64,000 nt of DNA from Pelobates cultripes (lineage: Eukaryota; Chordata; Amphibia; Anura; Pelobatidae). The stretch is taken from assembly GCA_933207985.1 (NCBI GenBank), contig OW240921.1, forward strand, positions 16,981,287-17,045,286. The letters run 5' to 3'. The notes beneath the pieces were generated by a model. That model was not told the DNA's origin, did not search any database, and saw only the letters and a program-made list of their open reading frames with translations. This document shows positions 1 to 11,987 of this stretch, piece after piece; the stretch's first letter is position 1; each line of letters starts with the position of its first letter. A program made the translations under genes and the position numbers.

Positions 1-31
1 CACACCTGCTTTTAAGGACACTGGACCAAGT

Positions 32-596
32 ATTCAATCTATAACAGTGAAAAAAGTTTTTTGTTTTTAAATCCAAGCTATTGTGACACCAGATGTAATT
101 TGTGGGCACAGTATCCACTGTGAGCCTGACACAGAAGCTGCAGCAGTGGCAGACAACTGACTGCTATTCAATCTATAACAGTGAAAAAAGTTTTTTGTTT
201 TTAAATCCAAGCTATTGTGACACCAGATATAAGTGGTGGCACTGGGCACCGTATCCACTGTTAGCGTAGAAGCTGGCAGCAGTGGCAGACAACTGACTGC
301 TATTCAATCTATAACAGTGAAAAAAGTTTTTTGTTTTTAAATCAAGCTATTGTGACACCAGATGTAATTGGTGGCACTGACTGGGGAAATGGGCACAGTA
401 TGCACTGTGAGCCTGACACAGAAGCTGGCAGCAGTGGCAGACAACTGACTGCTATTCAATCTATAACAGTGAAAAAAGTTTTTTGTTTTTAAATCCAAGC
501 TATTGTGACACCAGATGTAAGTGGTGGCACTGACTGGGGAAATGAGCACAGTATGCACTGTGAGCCTGACACAGAAGCTGGCAGCAGTGGCAGACA
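32..596. repeat. Tandem array, four units of 134-152 bp
   Basis: Four head-to-tail copies begin with the same ATTCAATCTATAACAGTG motif at 32, 166, 302 and 454, giving spacings of 134, 136 and 152 bp. Each unit has a run of T, a segment ending GACACCAGAT, and a CAGCAGTGGCAGACAACT block. The length differences come from small internal gains such as the ACTGGGGAAAT segment in the last two units. Short ORFs across it are repeat artefacts. The array runs directly into hAT-type sequence ending at 961, so it may be the internal part of that non-autonomous element; this link is inference. Confidence 0.85.
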
Positions 597-961
597 ACTA
601 AGTGCAATTACATTACATATAAAAAATAAATAAAAAAAAAGCATACCCTTATCCCTAACCTAGCTATGCTTTTCCCTATCTTATGAACAGCAGCTACACT
701 TTCCCTACTCTTACTAAGCATGCAGCTTGAGAATGAATCTAAAATGGATGCCTTCCAGGAGGTGGGAGGGTCTGCTAGGGAGGGTGTGCTGCTAATTGGC
801 TGGAATGTGTCTGCTGACTGTGAGGTACAGGGTCAAAGTTTACTCAATGATGACGAATAGGGGGCGGGTCGAACCGCGCATATGTTCGCCCGCCGTGGCA
901 AACGCGAACATGCTATGTTCGCCAGGAACCGTTCGCTGGCGAACCGTTCGGTACATCACTA
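597..961 (+). mobile_element. Non-autonomous hAT-like element, right end
   Basis: The segment from about 745 to 961 matches two other places in the window (18.75-19.09 kb and 49.19-49.42 kb). Shared parts are a GGGAGGGTCTGCT block, a GTCAAAGTTTACTCAATGATGA block, and terminal repeats of the GAACCGTTCG type ending CATCACTA. The better-preserved copy at 18.75 kb has an 8 bp target duplication, which assigns the family to hAT. No left end or target duplication is visible here. No transposase is encoded, so it would depend on an autonomous relative elsewhere. Confidence 0.6.
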
Positions 962-1127
962 TGCTAGAACAGGAAGTGAGGCAGAGGCGGCCGCAATCGC
1001 AGGCTGGCCGGGTGCTGGATCCAGATGAGCATACTGGTCCAAATGGTGGTTCTGCTGGTCCCACCAGTTAAATAGGTTAGGTATAGGTGTATTGCCTCTA
1101 CCATCTGTATTCATGGGCCTTGCGTAA

Positions 1128-1305
1128 TGTTAGGGACCAGGAACCAGACAGAGACAGAACTAGATGATAAAACACCTTTATTAAAAAATAACAAATAAAG
1201 AAATAACCAAAAGCAAAGTCCAGGAGGCAAGCAGGGGTCAGTCACCAGAGCGGGTAGTCAGACGAGCCAGGATCAGGAGAATGGAGATCAGCGAAGTCAG
1301 GAACA
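1128..1305 (-). mobile_element. Truncated solo LTR (same family as 56252-56732)
   Basis: Starting TGTTAGGGACCAGGAACC, this is about 90% identical by eye to the reverse complement of the right part of the LTR at 56252-56732, including the polyadenylation-type TTTATT region and the AAAGCAAAGTCCAGGAGGC segment. Similarity stops near 1305, so roughly 300 bp of the LTR's 5' half is missing. No coding sequence is attached. Confidence 0.75.
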
Positions 1306-3680
1306 TTGGTCATTCAATATACTGGGAATATATTAATGTTAGTTAAGAAAACTACAGTTTACCCCATTATTATTTGTTTCAGCTATTCTGTTATTTATAT
1401 GTAATAAGCTTATATAATGCTTCAGAAGTCATGGACTTGCTAATGGTCTGGGTTGTAGACTTAGACCAATTTTTGGAAAATGTGTTGCACATGTTCTTTG
1501 CCATTGGCTGCAGAGACCAACAGTCTACAGTAGGTTACGTTTTTCCCTGCACTGGCTGGTTTATCAAAGTATTCTGAAAGTGGTGCAAATGTAAAAGTGG
1601 AGGAATCACCAATGAAATGTCTTGCTTGTTCCACTAGTTTCCATGGTAATTGCCTCACATTTAGTACCTTAGATGGCTTTTTAGAATAGAACACGGATAA
1701 ATTGCTAAAGGTGACCATGTGAGAGTGGACCATACCATGTCTCAGGACGTGGTGGAATTTTTGCTACCGTAAAGGTAAGAGCAAGAAACATGTGATTGTT
1801 GAGTGCATTTAAATTAGTATTTTATAACATCTATCATATTTTAAGAAGCTATCAGCCCCTTATGGGCTATCCTTGCCATCTGTAAATTAATATGCATTGC
1901 AGTATGTGCAATTCATACTCTGTAAAGTGCTTTAAATGTCTACTCCAATCACCGTAACCTTTTAATTCTGTATGTGCAGCATTTTAGTGTAACACAATGT
2001 ACATACAGATATATTTCATTTAACAGTCACGGTGTAATTCTACCAACAGCTTTATTATCCAGGCTGGAACAAAAGTAAAATTAGTAAAATAAATCCATAA
2101 ATCGCACTTTTATTATGTTGGCAATGGATGTCCGAACATGTCAGTGTCCCCCCCTCTGAGTACTCTCAGGGTTCAATGAATATGTATATCTCAAGACACA
2201 TCAACCATACCTCCTGATGATCAGTGGCCTACAAGGAGAAAGTGTTGTATATTTATGGAGGAATAGGGAGAATTTCATTACTACAAATTGCTTGAATTTG
2301 TAGTTACAAATGTTGGAAAATGTAAAACAAAATGTACTTTCTGTTAGAAAACAAAGATAAATAAACAACCAAGTATGCTTATTGTTCTTATTTAGTTTAG
2401 AACATATTTAGTAATCTTGGATACCTAACTTGGCCTTTTTTAAGGTACTCTTAACACAAAAAAGGTCAAAAAAGATGGACTATCTTTTCAAAGTGTCTAA
2501 TTTATATTACATTATGCAATCCCATCATTAGCTCATTGTTTGTGTTTTTTCTGGTTTCTATATGGTTGAGTTTAACAGAAAATAAAATATTTTTTTCCAA
2601 AAATATTAATTTAAAAGTAAGGGTTACATAATCACTCAAATAATCACCATGAGATGACTTGGAAAATTGGGTCAGAAGGACCTGCAAAAATACTTTTGTT
2701 ATTTACTAGTCATCTGTAGTTGCCTGGCAGTATGTTTCTAAAGAATAAGATTTTTAAAGGAAGTTTATTACATAGATAGATAGACACGCATTGCCACTGA
2801 ATTATGATGAGAGACAAAAAAAAAGACCAAAAAACAGTTTGCGACAAAAGTAAGAAGAGAACATAATGTACATTTTATTCCAAGTCATCAGTATCCACAA
2901 GACTGAATTCTTGAAGAGAGCATCAGAAATCAACGTCTCTCTTGGGTCAGAAGAATTGCACATTTTATGAGTCACTTTGGATTAATTTATATTCCTGGAA
3001 TAAGTGCATATGAAGTCAAAACTCCAGTAAAAAAAAAAAATCTAAATGGCATTCCCAGCATTTTGATCCCAGAATTAAAATGTCTAGTGTATATTTAAAC
3101 AGCTGTATAAACAAAAATACAGAAAACAAATCAGCCTTCATTCGTACACTGTGCATTTTTTGACTCATTTGTTAAGCACGTTCAGTTCATCTTATGAACC
3201 ACTTCGTAAAACATGTCATTATTTTTTATTGTGTAATTCTTCTATCAATCAGAACATTTCCTACCTAATATGATGGCTACATCGAGTTTTCTCATAGTAC
3301 AATTTGCATGGAATTATTGTTAAAATACATTTTAAGTAGTTTTACAATCCTGGTTCTCTTGAAAAAAAAAAAACCTGTAGTATGTTTTTTTTTTCGCTTA
3401 GCTATGCTGACATCAGATATCCAGATATTTAATGAGTATTAATGTTTCTTAACTATTTCTCTACCAAGTTACCAAAAGAAGATAATACATTTCAACCGTG
3501 AGTTTGTAGCTAGCATGTAATCATAGGATAAAATGTTAATATAATGCATTAATTTCTGTACCGGTTGATGTTCTCTGACATTTAAAAAAATGAAAGTATT
3601 TAAATGTTAAGAATGTACATAATTTTTATTTTGTATTATTTTGTTCATCTTTTAGATATATATTCCATGGTGTTTTATTA
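1306..3680. other. AT-rich stretch without recognised genes
   Basis: No ORF with recognisable protein similarity, splice structure, tRNA or named repeat was seen. It has short A and T runs and a few GATA repeats near 2775. It looks like ordinary intergenic or intronic vertebrate DNA. Confidence 0.5.
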
Positions 3681-3685
3681 ATTAA

Positions 3686-3722
3686 AATAATAATAATAAT
3701 AATAATTATTATTATTATTATT
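3686..3722. repeat. (AAT)n(ATT)n palindromic microsatellite
   Basis: Six or more AAT units are followed directly by a similar number of ATT units, forming a self-complementary hairpin of about 36 bp. Confidence 0.9.
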
Positions 3723-3789
3723 TCTAATACTATAACTTGAAAGGAACTAGAAGACATTTGCGAAAATACAGGTACCTAAACACTAGATT

Positions 3790-4230
3790 TGATTCAATTT
3801 AGTTTCAGGCGATTCGGGTTTTGTCCAGGTGGCATTTCGGGCCAGACACATTACGTCAATGCAATAGTTACAGGAAAAAACATTCGGACTAGCCAAAATG
3901 GTGCAAAAATTATGCTAAATTATATAAAAATATATTTTTTCAAATATTAAATATATATTTTTTTTTAATGCTCCTCTTTTTTTCTCTCTATTGGCCCCTT
4001 GTCACGTGAATTGTGAATAAAATCAACATTTAGTGGCTGTCCCCTAACCATCAAAAAAAAATTTCCTATCAGTCATTGTGTTTTATCACAACACAGATGA
4101 ATTTCGAATCATGAATCAACCAAACCAGTTTGTTTAATTGTATGTTTTGTTTGTTTTGTGATTGGTCCATACAGTGTTTTGGAGTTCAGGTTTTGAAGGT
4201 ACCATTGATCGCGCAAAATTCGGACAAATT
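3790..4230 (+). repeat. Dispersed unnamed AT-rich repeat family, copy 1
   Basis: The core (about 3970-4060: CTCTATTGG, GTGAATAAAAT, ACATTTAGTGGCTGTCCCCTAAC) recurs at 49590-49720 in the same orientation and at 46540-46640 inverted. Both flanks of the core also carry patches of similarity, such as GAATC-ATGAATCAAC. Ends are not defined. No coding capacity is visible. It is probably an old non-autonomous DNA transposon, but without termini or target duplication that is inference. Confidence 0.5.
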
Positions 4231-7200
4231 GTAATTCGTATAAAACTGAATGCACAGTTATACTAAACACCAGAAAGTAAAAAAAAAAAAAAATGTATGT
4301 GGACATGGTATATACAGTTACACCAAGCAGCTGTACTGTACAAGGTAGTGCATACAATTATCAAAGCTTGCAATGAATTCCTATAGAATACTCAATGTTA
4401 TTAGAGCTCTACGTTATTCCTCCTCCCTCTTTAGATACTGGAAAGAAGCCATTAAGGCTGTGAAGGAGGATAGATGTTATTTAAACTGTTATGCGAAATT
4501 TAGCTTTTGAGATAAATGGTTTTCTCTTCAAGGTGAAAACTAGAGCTAGAGTAAAGGGAATGACAAGTTGGGCTTTTATGGATACATTTAAAAATATAGT
4601 AACAATCTAGTAAAAAAGCATCAAATTTGACGCGCTTTGAACGGTGTTCCCGACTTAATCATGATTAAGCCATAAAGCAGATAAAATGCATCAGATTTTA
4701 TGTTTTGTATACTGTAATCAAGATGGATGGCTAAAATATATTTTGTTAGTTTCGATGCATACCTTGAGTGGAAGTGAGTTGAAGACCGTTGGCTTGGAGC
4801 AAATGGTAACTAGGTAATAGGTAACGCCTCTATTTCTTGTAAATCACTTTACAGCTCTGTCCAAGCAAACCAAACCTTAAAAAAAGAGGAAACTCTGGAT
4901 TGAGCCAGGACTCTCTCTAACAAGTCTACTTTCTGTCAGTCATCCTTATGGTCTATGTGATGAGGTCTCCTAGGCAAGTGAATCTTTAGCCCTGGCAAGT
5001 AGAAATTTACCCCTGGTGGATACGCTAAGGCTAGCAGTGGCGTATAACCTTTAAGGTCTGGCTTGCACCATAGGACATCAGGTTTTAAGCCCTGGGCCAG
5101 CTAATAGGTTGGATCCTAGAATGATTTCAGTGAAAAAGATGAAAGAGCCAGTATAGCATTTACGGTTTCATTATTTATTATTTTATTGAAGGACATTTCT
5201 GGCATTGATAAAGGGGAAACCAGAATCATATGTTGTTTATTCCTTCAATACATTTCATGTGGCACTGTGTGTGCATATTTAGCAGTTTCACTTTTTTAAT
5301 TTTTTTCACCTTATGCATTTGTATTTGAGCAACAGGGTACAAGGACAGCAGCACAAAGTTATTCAGTTTGTCTTTTTAGGGGTATTGCAGTAACCCCTCT
5401 TCTATTTATATGTGGCTAAATTAAATTCGAATCGCAAATTACAAAGTGAAGCAATTAAACTGTGACCATAGAAAAGATGGAGATATTTTTCCAGCTAACA
5501 ATTTGAGTTTACTAAAAAAAAAAAAAATCATAGTGACTTCGAGATTTTCCCAGATTTTCAGGTCTTACTTGTAGAACTGAATAATTATCAATTCTTATCC
5601 TCATGCTTTAGAGTTTTTCTATCAAAGAATTACACTACGTGCTACCATTTCTACTTTACTCTCCAACTGCATATTCTGTTGTATATTTCTGTCTATTAAT
5701 CAAATGTGTCGAAATAAAATCCCTTCCAGTTACCAAACAGTTCATAACATCCATTACACAACAATCCCCCCCTTACATCCATGCACATACGACTCTAATT
5801 GTCATCTTCAAACGGAGGCTTCTATATAATTGGGCAAGTGCTCTGCTTCCTGAGGTGAGGTGACCTGCTGGAGATAGCTGCTAAAATGAAACAGATGTTT
5901 GTGAAGATCCTAAGCCAGATAGAGAACAATGTGATATTTATATTGAGGCAGTAAAACAGGCAGTACTTTTTTCTCTTAGCAGTCTTTCTTTGAAATTGTT
6001 GCCATGGCATTTAACTCCTATCCTTACCTGCCTTACCTGTAAGTGTATCATGTAATAATGTATCAGAATACTAGGAAAACTTTTGTTTCTGGGTGCTAAA
6101 CAACTCTCACTAGACTCAGTATCAAAGGAAATTAAATATAAGAAAATTTTAAAAATAATTAAAAAATTAAATGCTGATAGCCTCTAACCTCACTATGCAT
6201 GAGTGACATTGCTAACCGTTTCCTAACTCTTTTAGGGCTCTCTGTGGCAGTACTGAAATAAAACTGTATAATAAAATGCATTACACACTATTAAGGTGTT
6301 AAAATATCATAAGGAGACCTGCAATGGTACCCCAGCCAAACAAAGGCAGAGATTCCGAAGAGTTCTTAAAAGCCCAGGAGGTCCATCAAATAGCGCTACC
6401 ACCCAAAACAGACCAATGCAAATTTCTACAAACTCCCTGTTTTAAGGCAGTTCAAGGAATGTCCCATGTGTGGTGAAGTGGAAATGATAAATACTAGGTA
6501 GGGTGCTAAACATTGACCTTTATCATTCTATCTATTACTAGGCCCTGTACACACAATGGAAAAAGAAGGGGCATTTGAATTAATGTACCAAGATAACCCT
6601 CTTTGCCTTTTTTAAAGAGCTGATTGCCAGGGACGTCATTGTTTGGGTACACTTTTTAGTTTTTTTCCATGGAAACTAACTGCCATCCCTCTTGTGTTAC
6701 TTTAAAGCTTTAATTGTATTGTATCACATGTTTATAGACCTCCTTTGAGTGCCGCAGAGTGGTGCTGGCTGGTTTTTTGTGCCATATGCCTGCGTGTGTT
6801 CTGCCAGTTCCCATGTTAATTAAAAACTGAAACAGTGCCCCATTCATAATTAACATAAACCCCAATAGTCTCCCTTTAAGCTGTAGTATTTGTTCCACTG
6901 TATTTATTCAACATTTAATTTTGGCATTACAGTAAGACAGAATGATTAACATGAGACATAGAGTAAAATTATCAGTGTTGAAATGTATTCAATGTTTGTT
7001 GGCAGACACATTTCTTTTGGTTTTTGGTAACAGTTTCCTTGTCCATTTAAAGAGGAACCGTCTTGTCTCAGGATTTTTAATACTATTTTAAATTACCCAA
7101 TATATTTAACAAATATGTATATAATAGATGTAAAAAATTAAATTAAATTTACAAATACAAAACCCTCTATCCTTAAACTGGGTGCCGCCATCTTAGCTCC

Positions 7201-9050
7201 CTGTCCATTATTGTTGTAAGCTCTGTCCTTTGCACCTGGCAGTCAGTGTAGACTCCTAGTTTTATTCGCAATGTCTGTGCTGACGGTATCTTTTCTGAAC
7301 TAGATTGTGAAGTCATTTATTAAGTATTTAATAAAAGCTCAAAAAGAAGCTGAAGATCTCAGGAAATGTGTTTCACACATTATATGTGATTTTTAAATGT
7401 TTTATTCAATGATTCAAATTCCACAAACATGTAACAGTCCCCTCATAACTCCTGACGTCTCCTAGAGCAGTTTCGTGTTTTTAGTAGCTTGTGTGTGTGT
7501 CACAATCCAAGAGCACGCTTCCTGTGGACAGTCATTCTATTTATCAAAAATAAACATATTTCTTGTAAAGAGTCTCTAACTGGCTCCAATGCCGAGTTAT
7601 ATTTTTTTATCGCAAAGTTTGCGCAACTGGTATCTTCTATTTAACCCTTTACATGAAATATATTTGTTCTGCAAAGACCCACTGACACTCCAACATCACA
7701 GTGAGATTCTTCACTAGGACACTTTTAAATCCCTCTGTGCTCACTGTAAATACTAAACTGATTCAGGCCCAGACATTTTGGTAAGTCAAAATGTGGTGAC
7801 CACGTCAGTAGCCAGGGAGGAAGATAAACGGAGTCTGAACACACTACATGGTAAAAGGACCCCAGCTTGCACATAGTCATGGTTTCGCATTCTTCCTATC
7901 TTTAAATTAAGAGGTGTACATTTTTACTGTATTTTTCCTTTTGGGTCACAATGAGTATTAAAGAGAGCAGTGCAAAGCACTGAAAGGGTTAGTTGTTATT
8001 CTTGGCACTCATACCCTTTCAGCCTATGTTAGGAAGCCTCACTGGCAATGATTTGTTCAATGGAAAGTATATAGGATCAAGTTACCCAGTGAATTGGCGT
8101 TTTATTTCAGCTAAATACCAAATGGTGTCTCGGTTTATACAGTTCTCAGCTGTCCAGTTTGGTTTAATTACAACTAGTGAATTGCATTTTGGCATTAAGA
8201 AAATGTCACTGCATGGTATAAAATTTTATCCATGCATTCTCATTATATGTGGTTTGATGGGCATTGTGCCCTAGAGCCCCGTAACTCAGGGTCTCTAGGG
8301 CACCCAGGTGGGAGCTGTATTTTTCAGGAACACTAAGCAGCAAAACAACTTTAACTTAATGAAGTTGTTTTGGTGCATAGATCATGCCCTAGCAGTTTCA
8401 CAGCCCCACTCCCTGTCATATAAGAATTGTGTTTCTGTTGATGCACCCTAGCCACATCTCCCCTTTCTGTGATTCACACAGCCCACATGAAAAAAAAAAT
8501 TATTCCAAAAACAGCATAGCGGTTTTACTTTATCTCCTGCTTTTCTAATTGAACTTTAATCACATACAAGAAGATTGCAGTTTTTTAACACAGTAGGAGA
8601 TAAGGAATTCTAGATTAAACTCACTGTGTTGTAAAGAAAGTTTAAACATTAGATCTCTCATAATAGGAAGTGTTTAGAAAGCCGGTGTGGGTTACATGCA
8701 GGGAAGGTATGGCTAGGACTACATAAACAAACTGATTTAACTACAAAATAGCCACACAAAAAAGAGCAGTGAGACAGAAACCACTTAATTAATATAAAGT
8801 TGTTTTGATGCTTAGAATGCCTGTTTACGTTCAGACTTCTTACAAAAATGACATAGTTGGAGAGAAGCTGAGGATATATAACCAGTGTAACTCTGTCTCC
8901 CTGGCTTCTCTGAAGGTATATCACTACTGAAAGGCAATGAATTAATGTAAATAGCAACCACTGCCCAGGAGTCTTGGGAAGACCCATTGCTGCCTTATGA
9001 TTATAGGAAACCTTTGCCTTAATTCCAACCATTAACCTAAATTGAACAGG
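4231..9050. other. AT-rich stretch without recognised genes
   Basis: Nothing in this 4.8 kb could be tied to a protein family, RNA gene or defined transposon. ORFs here are short, lack similarity and have no splice context. Several A/T runs and TATA-like stretches are present. Confidence 0.45.
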
Positions 9051-9058
9051 GCTATTCA

Positions 9059-9182
9059 TGAAAGTGAGAATTCAAACTGAATTTTAAGTTTAAGGCCAGA
9101 GTAGTCAAACTGAAAATATAGCTGACTATTTTGACCTTAAATTTAAAATTCACTATGAATTTCCTTTGAATTCTTACTCAAT
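9059..9182. mobile_element. Palindromic MITE, 'AAAGTGAGAATTC' family, copy 1
   Basis: The ends (AAAGTGAGAATTCAAACTGAATTTTAAG and a complementary stretch ending GAATTCTTACTC) form a long imperfect hairpin around a TTTTGACC centre. Related copies lie at 33880-33980, 54770-54922 and 57965-58100. The family is flanked by short AT-rich DNA, and no target duplication could be fixed. It encodes nothing. Confidence 0.6.
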
Positions 9183-9719
9183 TAAAAAAACCTGTATGTA
9201 TCTGTCAATCTGTTCACCAACCATCGCCATCTCATACCATATGTTTGATGTTAAAGTGAGTATGCACTAATTTGTAATAATCAATCCTGCAACTCAAAAT
9301 TGTTGTTACAATCACATTAGATAAAACCACACTAAAATTATGGAACATTGATAGATTAAACTTGTGTCTATCACTGGGTCAATATGAGGATTTAAATTAA
9401 TAAAAGCAGGTAGGTGATTTATGGCGAAGGCATGTCTTGAAAGTTTTTTGTTCATAAAATATAAAATCCCAGAAGGCTAATTGGCAATATCTATTTCAGA
9501 AACAAGACATCTTTTTATTCAAACTGTTTTGTTTAAAGATCCCACCGATATGTTAAAAACAGTTTAATGTGAAAGCATTATCTGTATCCATCTGGGGGTG
9601 AAATATAATAAAAGCACATGCTGGTAAACTGATTGTGGACCTGAGGCTCAAACAACACAAATATTATAAAATTGATAAAGCCGACTCGCCACTTAAAAAC
9701 AAAGTTACATACAACACTG

Positions 9720-9990
9720 TTACAGTACATTTTTTAATGGTTCAACACTTTTAAAGAGTCACATCTCATTTTCAGAGGATTGTGGGAAAAGTCAACTAAT
9801 TTGCATGAAATGCCCTGGCTGTTCTCTTACTAATTTTAATTGCAGCATCAGATAAATAAAACCGGAGTTATCAAAAAAAGCCGAATGGGATTAGAGCATA
9901 CAAATATGGAAAACAAAGGAAGTTGGAGTAGCGGAAAAGTGGGGAAAAAAATGACAATAGGGACAGGTTCACCACTCCCGATAATAAAAT
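9720..9990. other. Complex-sequence block resembling conserved non-coding DNA
   Basis: Unlike its AT-rich surroundings, this stretch has little simple sequence and contains an octamer-like ATTTGCATGAAATG motif, GATAA and TAATT homeodomain-type cores. No ORF is present. The suggestion that it is a vertebrate enhancer-like element rests only on composition and motif content and needs a cross-species alignment. Confidence 0.2.
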
Positions 9991-10379
9991 ACTATGCTTG
10001 AAATATTACTATGCTAGAGTATTTAACTCTAAAAGGCTCTGAGCTTCTTTAAAAAGAAAGGGGGTGCAGTAAACCTTTTTGGCCTCTAGGGGAAACAATC
10101 TTATTGTTATATTTAACAAAATCTATCAATGACTATTTTAGTATAAAATCTTCCTTAAAATGTTTCTATTTTTATTTTTATTTATTTTTTTGAATCTTTT
10201 TTTTATTCTCAACATTTCTCAACAGTGTTTAATTTCTCAACAGCGGTACACACATTTGAAACTACTTTCTAACTGTGATGGAGAGTGTGTTTTTTTTTAT
10301 CAAGCAATTGTAATTTATACACATAGGATTTAATTACAGGGCAGAGCCTGAGACAAATTGATGTATCTCCCATCACAAA

Positions 10380-10700
10380 AATGGCCAAAAGAGATTATAC
10401 AATGTAATCATGTCTGGCGCAAATGATATTTAATTTGCTGAAGTGTATGCAGCACACTAAACATTAAAATGCAAATATTGATATTATGCAGAGAAACAAG
10501 GTCATGAACAGCCAGGGTTGCAGAATCCCATAACTGACATTAGCAGGTTATTCACCGCTATACACTAATTTGTTTGATTGTACACATATTCGCCTCTCAG
10601 TCCGTCCTCTCCCTCATCGGCCCCCTATTTGCATTGTAAACATGTCTCAATTATACTAAAACAAAACAGTTGCATCTTGTTTTCATTGTCCCTTTTATTA
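10380..10700. other. Complex-sequence block resembling conserved non-coding DNA
   Basis: A dense run of potential factor sites includes ATTTGCATTGTAAACA (adjacent octamer-type and forkhead-type cores, near 10628-10643) and AATGATATTTAATTTGC. It has no coding potential and no repeat character. Regulatory function is inference. Confidence 0.22.
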
Positions 10701-10854
10701 TTTCCAATTTCACCGTAATAGTTTAATTTGTATGATTACTAACAATACAAAGCTTAGAATATTTTATTCTAAGTTTTTTTAATATTTGACATTTATAAAT
10801 TTTATTCATGAACATGCTTAAGGCACGTCAAAAGCCGCAAGCAAAAAGAGGGGC

Positions 10855-10895
<41 letters not shown>
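10855..10895. repeat. (TG)n microsatellite
   Basis: About 18 uninterrupted TG units follow a GCGTGCG start. The ORF that crosses it is a run of Cys-Val and is not a gene. Confidence 0.95.
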
Positions 10896-10897
<2 letters not shown>

Positions 10898-11579
10898 TTT
10901 GTGTATGTTACACATTTGCATGCAACATATTTGAACTGAAAAAAATTCTACAAGTTTTTAGTTTGTCTTTTTGTTTTTTGAAATTTGGAGTTTACTCCCA
11001 ATTCCTGACAATTCACACTTATGACAATCTGGCATTCCTATAATTCTCTTATCAAATAAAATCTACTTTGTCTGAGCAGGCAATATTGTGGGTTATGTGT
11101 TCACTCTATGTAATGCTGAAACTATGTTTATACAAAAATGTAAAACTGATTGGAATAAAAAGGAAAGATACATTCTAAATTCACTAACGTGTCTGACATT
11201 ACATAACATTACACACCTGCATAAATTCTAATCCCTCATCAGAGAAACAAAGACAACATTTTCTGTTCATTTTTGCAAGCAGTTGACAATTTTTAAGAAT
11301 GAATGACAAAACACCCTTGACCTTGTTGCAGAAGCTTTTCAACCACTTCAATTAGAAAATGCCGAGCAGAGCATTCGGGAAACTGAGCTTCCTGCAAGGT
11401 GTTTCACCGCTTCCTTCTGGTTAGAGTCACAAGGTGCTTAACCTATGATTTAAAGGGTTTTTGCAAACATCATGCACCTGGCCTTATGCAGTAATGATTT
11501 TGTTTTGTTTTTTTGTATTTTTCATTTGTTTATACAATTCTTCATATATTTGAAACATTTATTACACTAATAATACATT

Positions 11580-11700
11580 GTAGATAAAGGCTCCCCTAGG
11601 CACCATAATCACACTCGACTCATTTAAGTGGTTATGGTGCTTTGAGTCCCCTGGTGTCTGCTGTTCGGTGCTAACGTGTTTAATGTGTTCTAATTCAGTT
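11580..11700. repeat. T2-like MITE fragment with GCACCATAACCACT palindrome
   Basis: A stem formed by GGCACCATAATCAC and GTGGTTATGGTGC with a short loop resembles the first hairpin of the TTAAAGG family elsewhere in the window. Similar small hairpins occur near 14745-14960, 39360-39410 and 44380-44460. No intact TTAA-flanked termini are visible here. Confidence 0.4.
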
Positions 11701-11908
11701 TAATATAGAAGGAGGAACCTTGGGCACTTAAGGGTCCGACCCACGCTATAGTGGAGTGTTAGTTCAATCCATACCAGATACTGAAAGGGATAAGATTAGC
11801 ATTCTCATATACTCAACCTCTCACAACCCATCACTTGTCTGCCATTAGATCGGATAGCAGAGTGGGCATGAGATCCAGGCACCCGGGGACCCTTAGTATA
11901 TAACTATT

Positions 11909-11987
11909 TAACCCCTTAAGGACACATGACATGTCTGACATGTCATGATTCCATTTTATTTCAGAAGCTTGGTCCTTAAGGGGTTAA
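11909..11987. mobile_element. Short palindromic MITE with TTAA ends
   Basis: Termini TTAACCCCTTAAGGAC and the complementary GTCCTTAAGGGGTTAA enclose about 47 bp that contain a nested ACATGTC palindrome. TTAA target duplications are typical of piggyBac- and Kolobok-type elements. At 79 bp this is an internally deleted or minimal copy and encodes nothing. Confidence 0.65.

Noticed and set aside
8658..9059. 133-codon minus-strand ORF
   Set aside because: No domain or motif recognised, no splice context; length is within chance for AT-moderate sequence.
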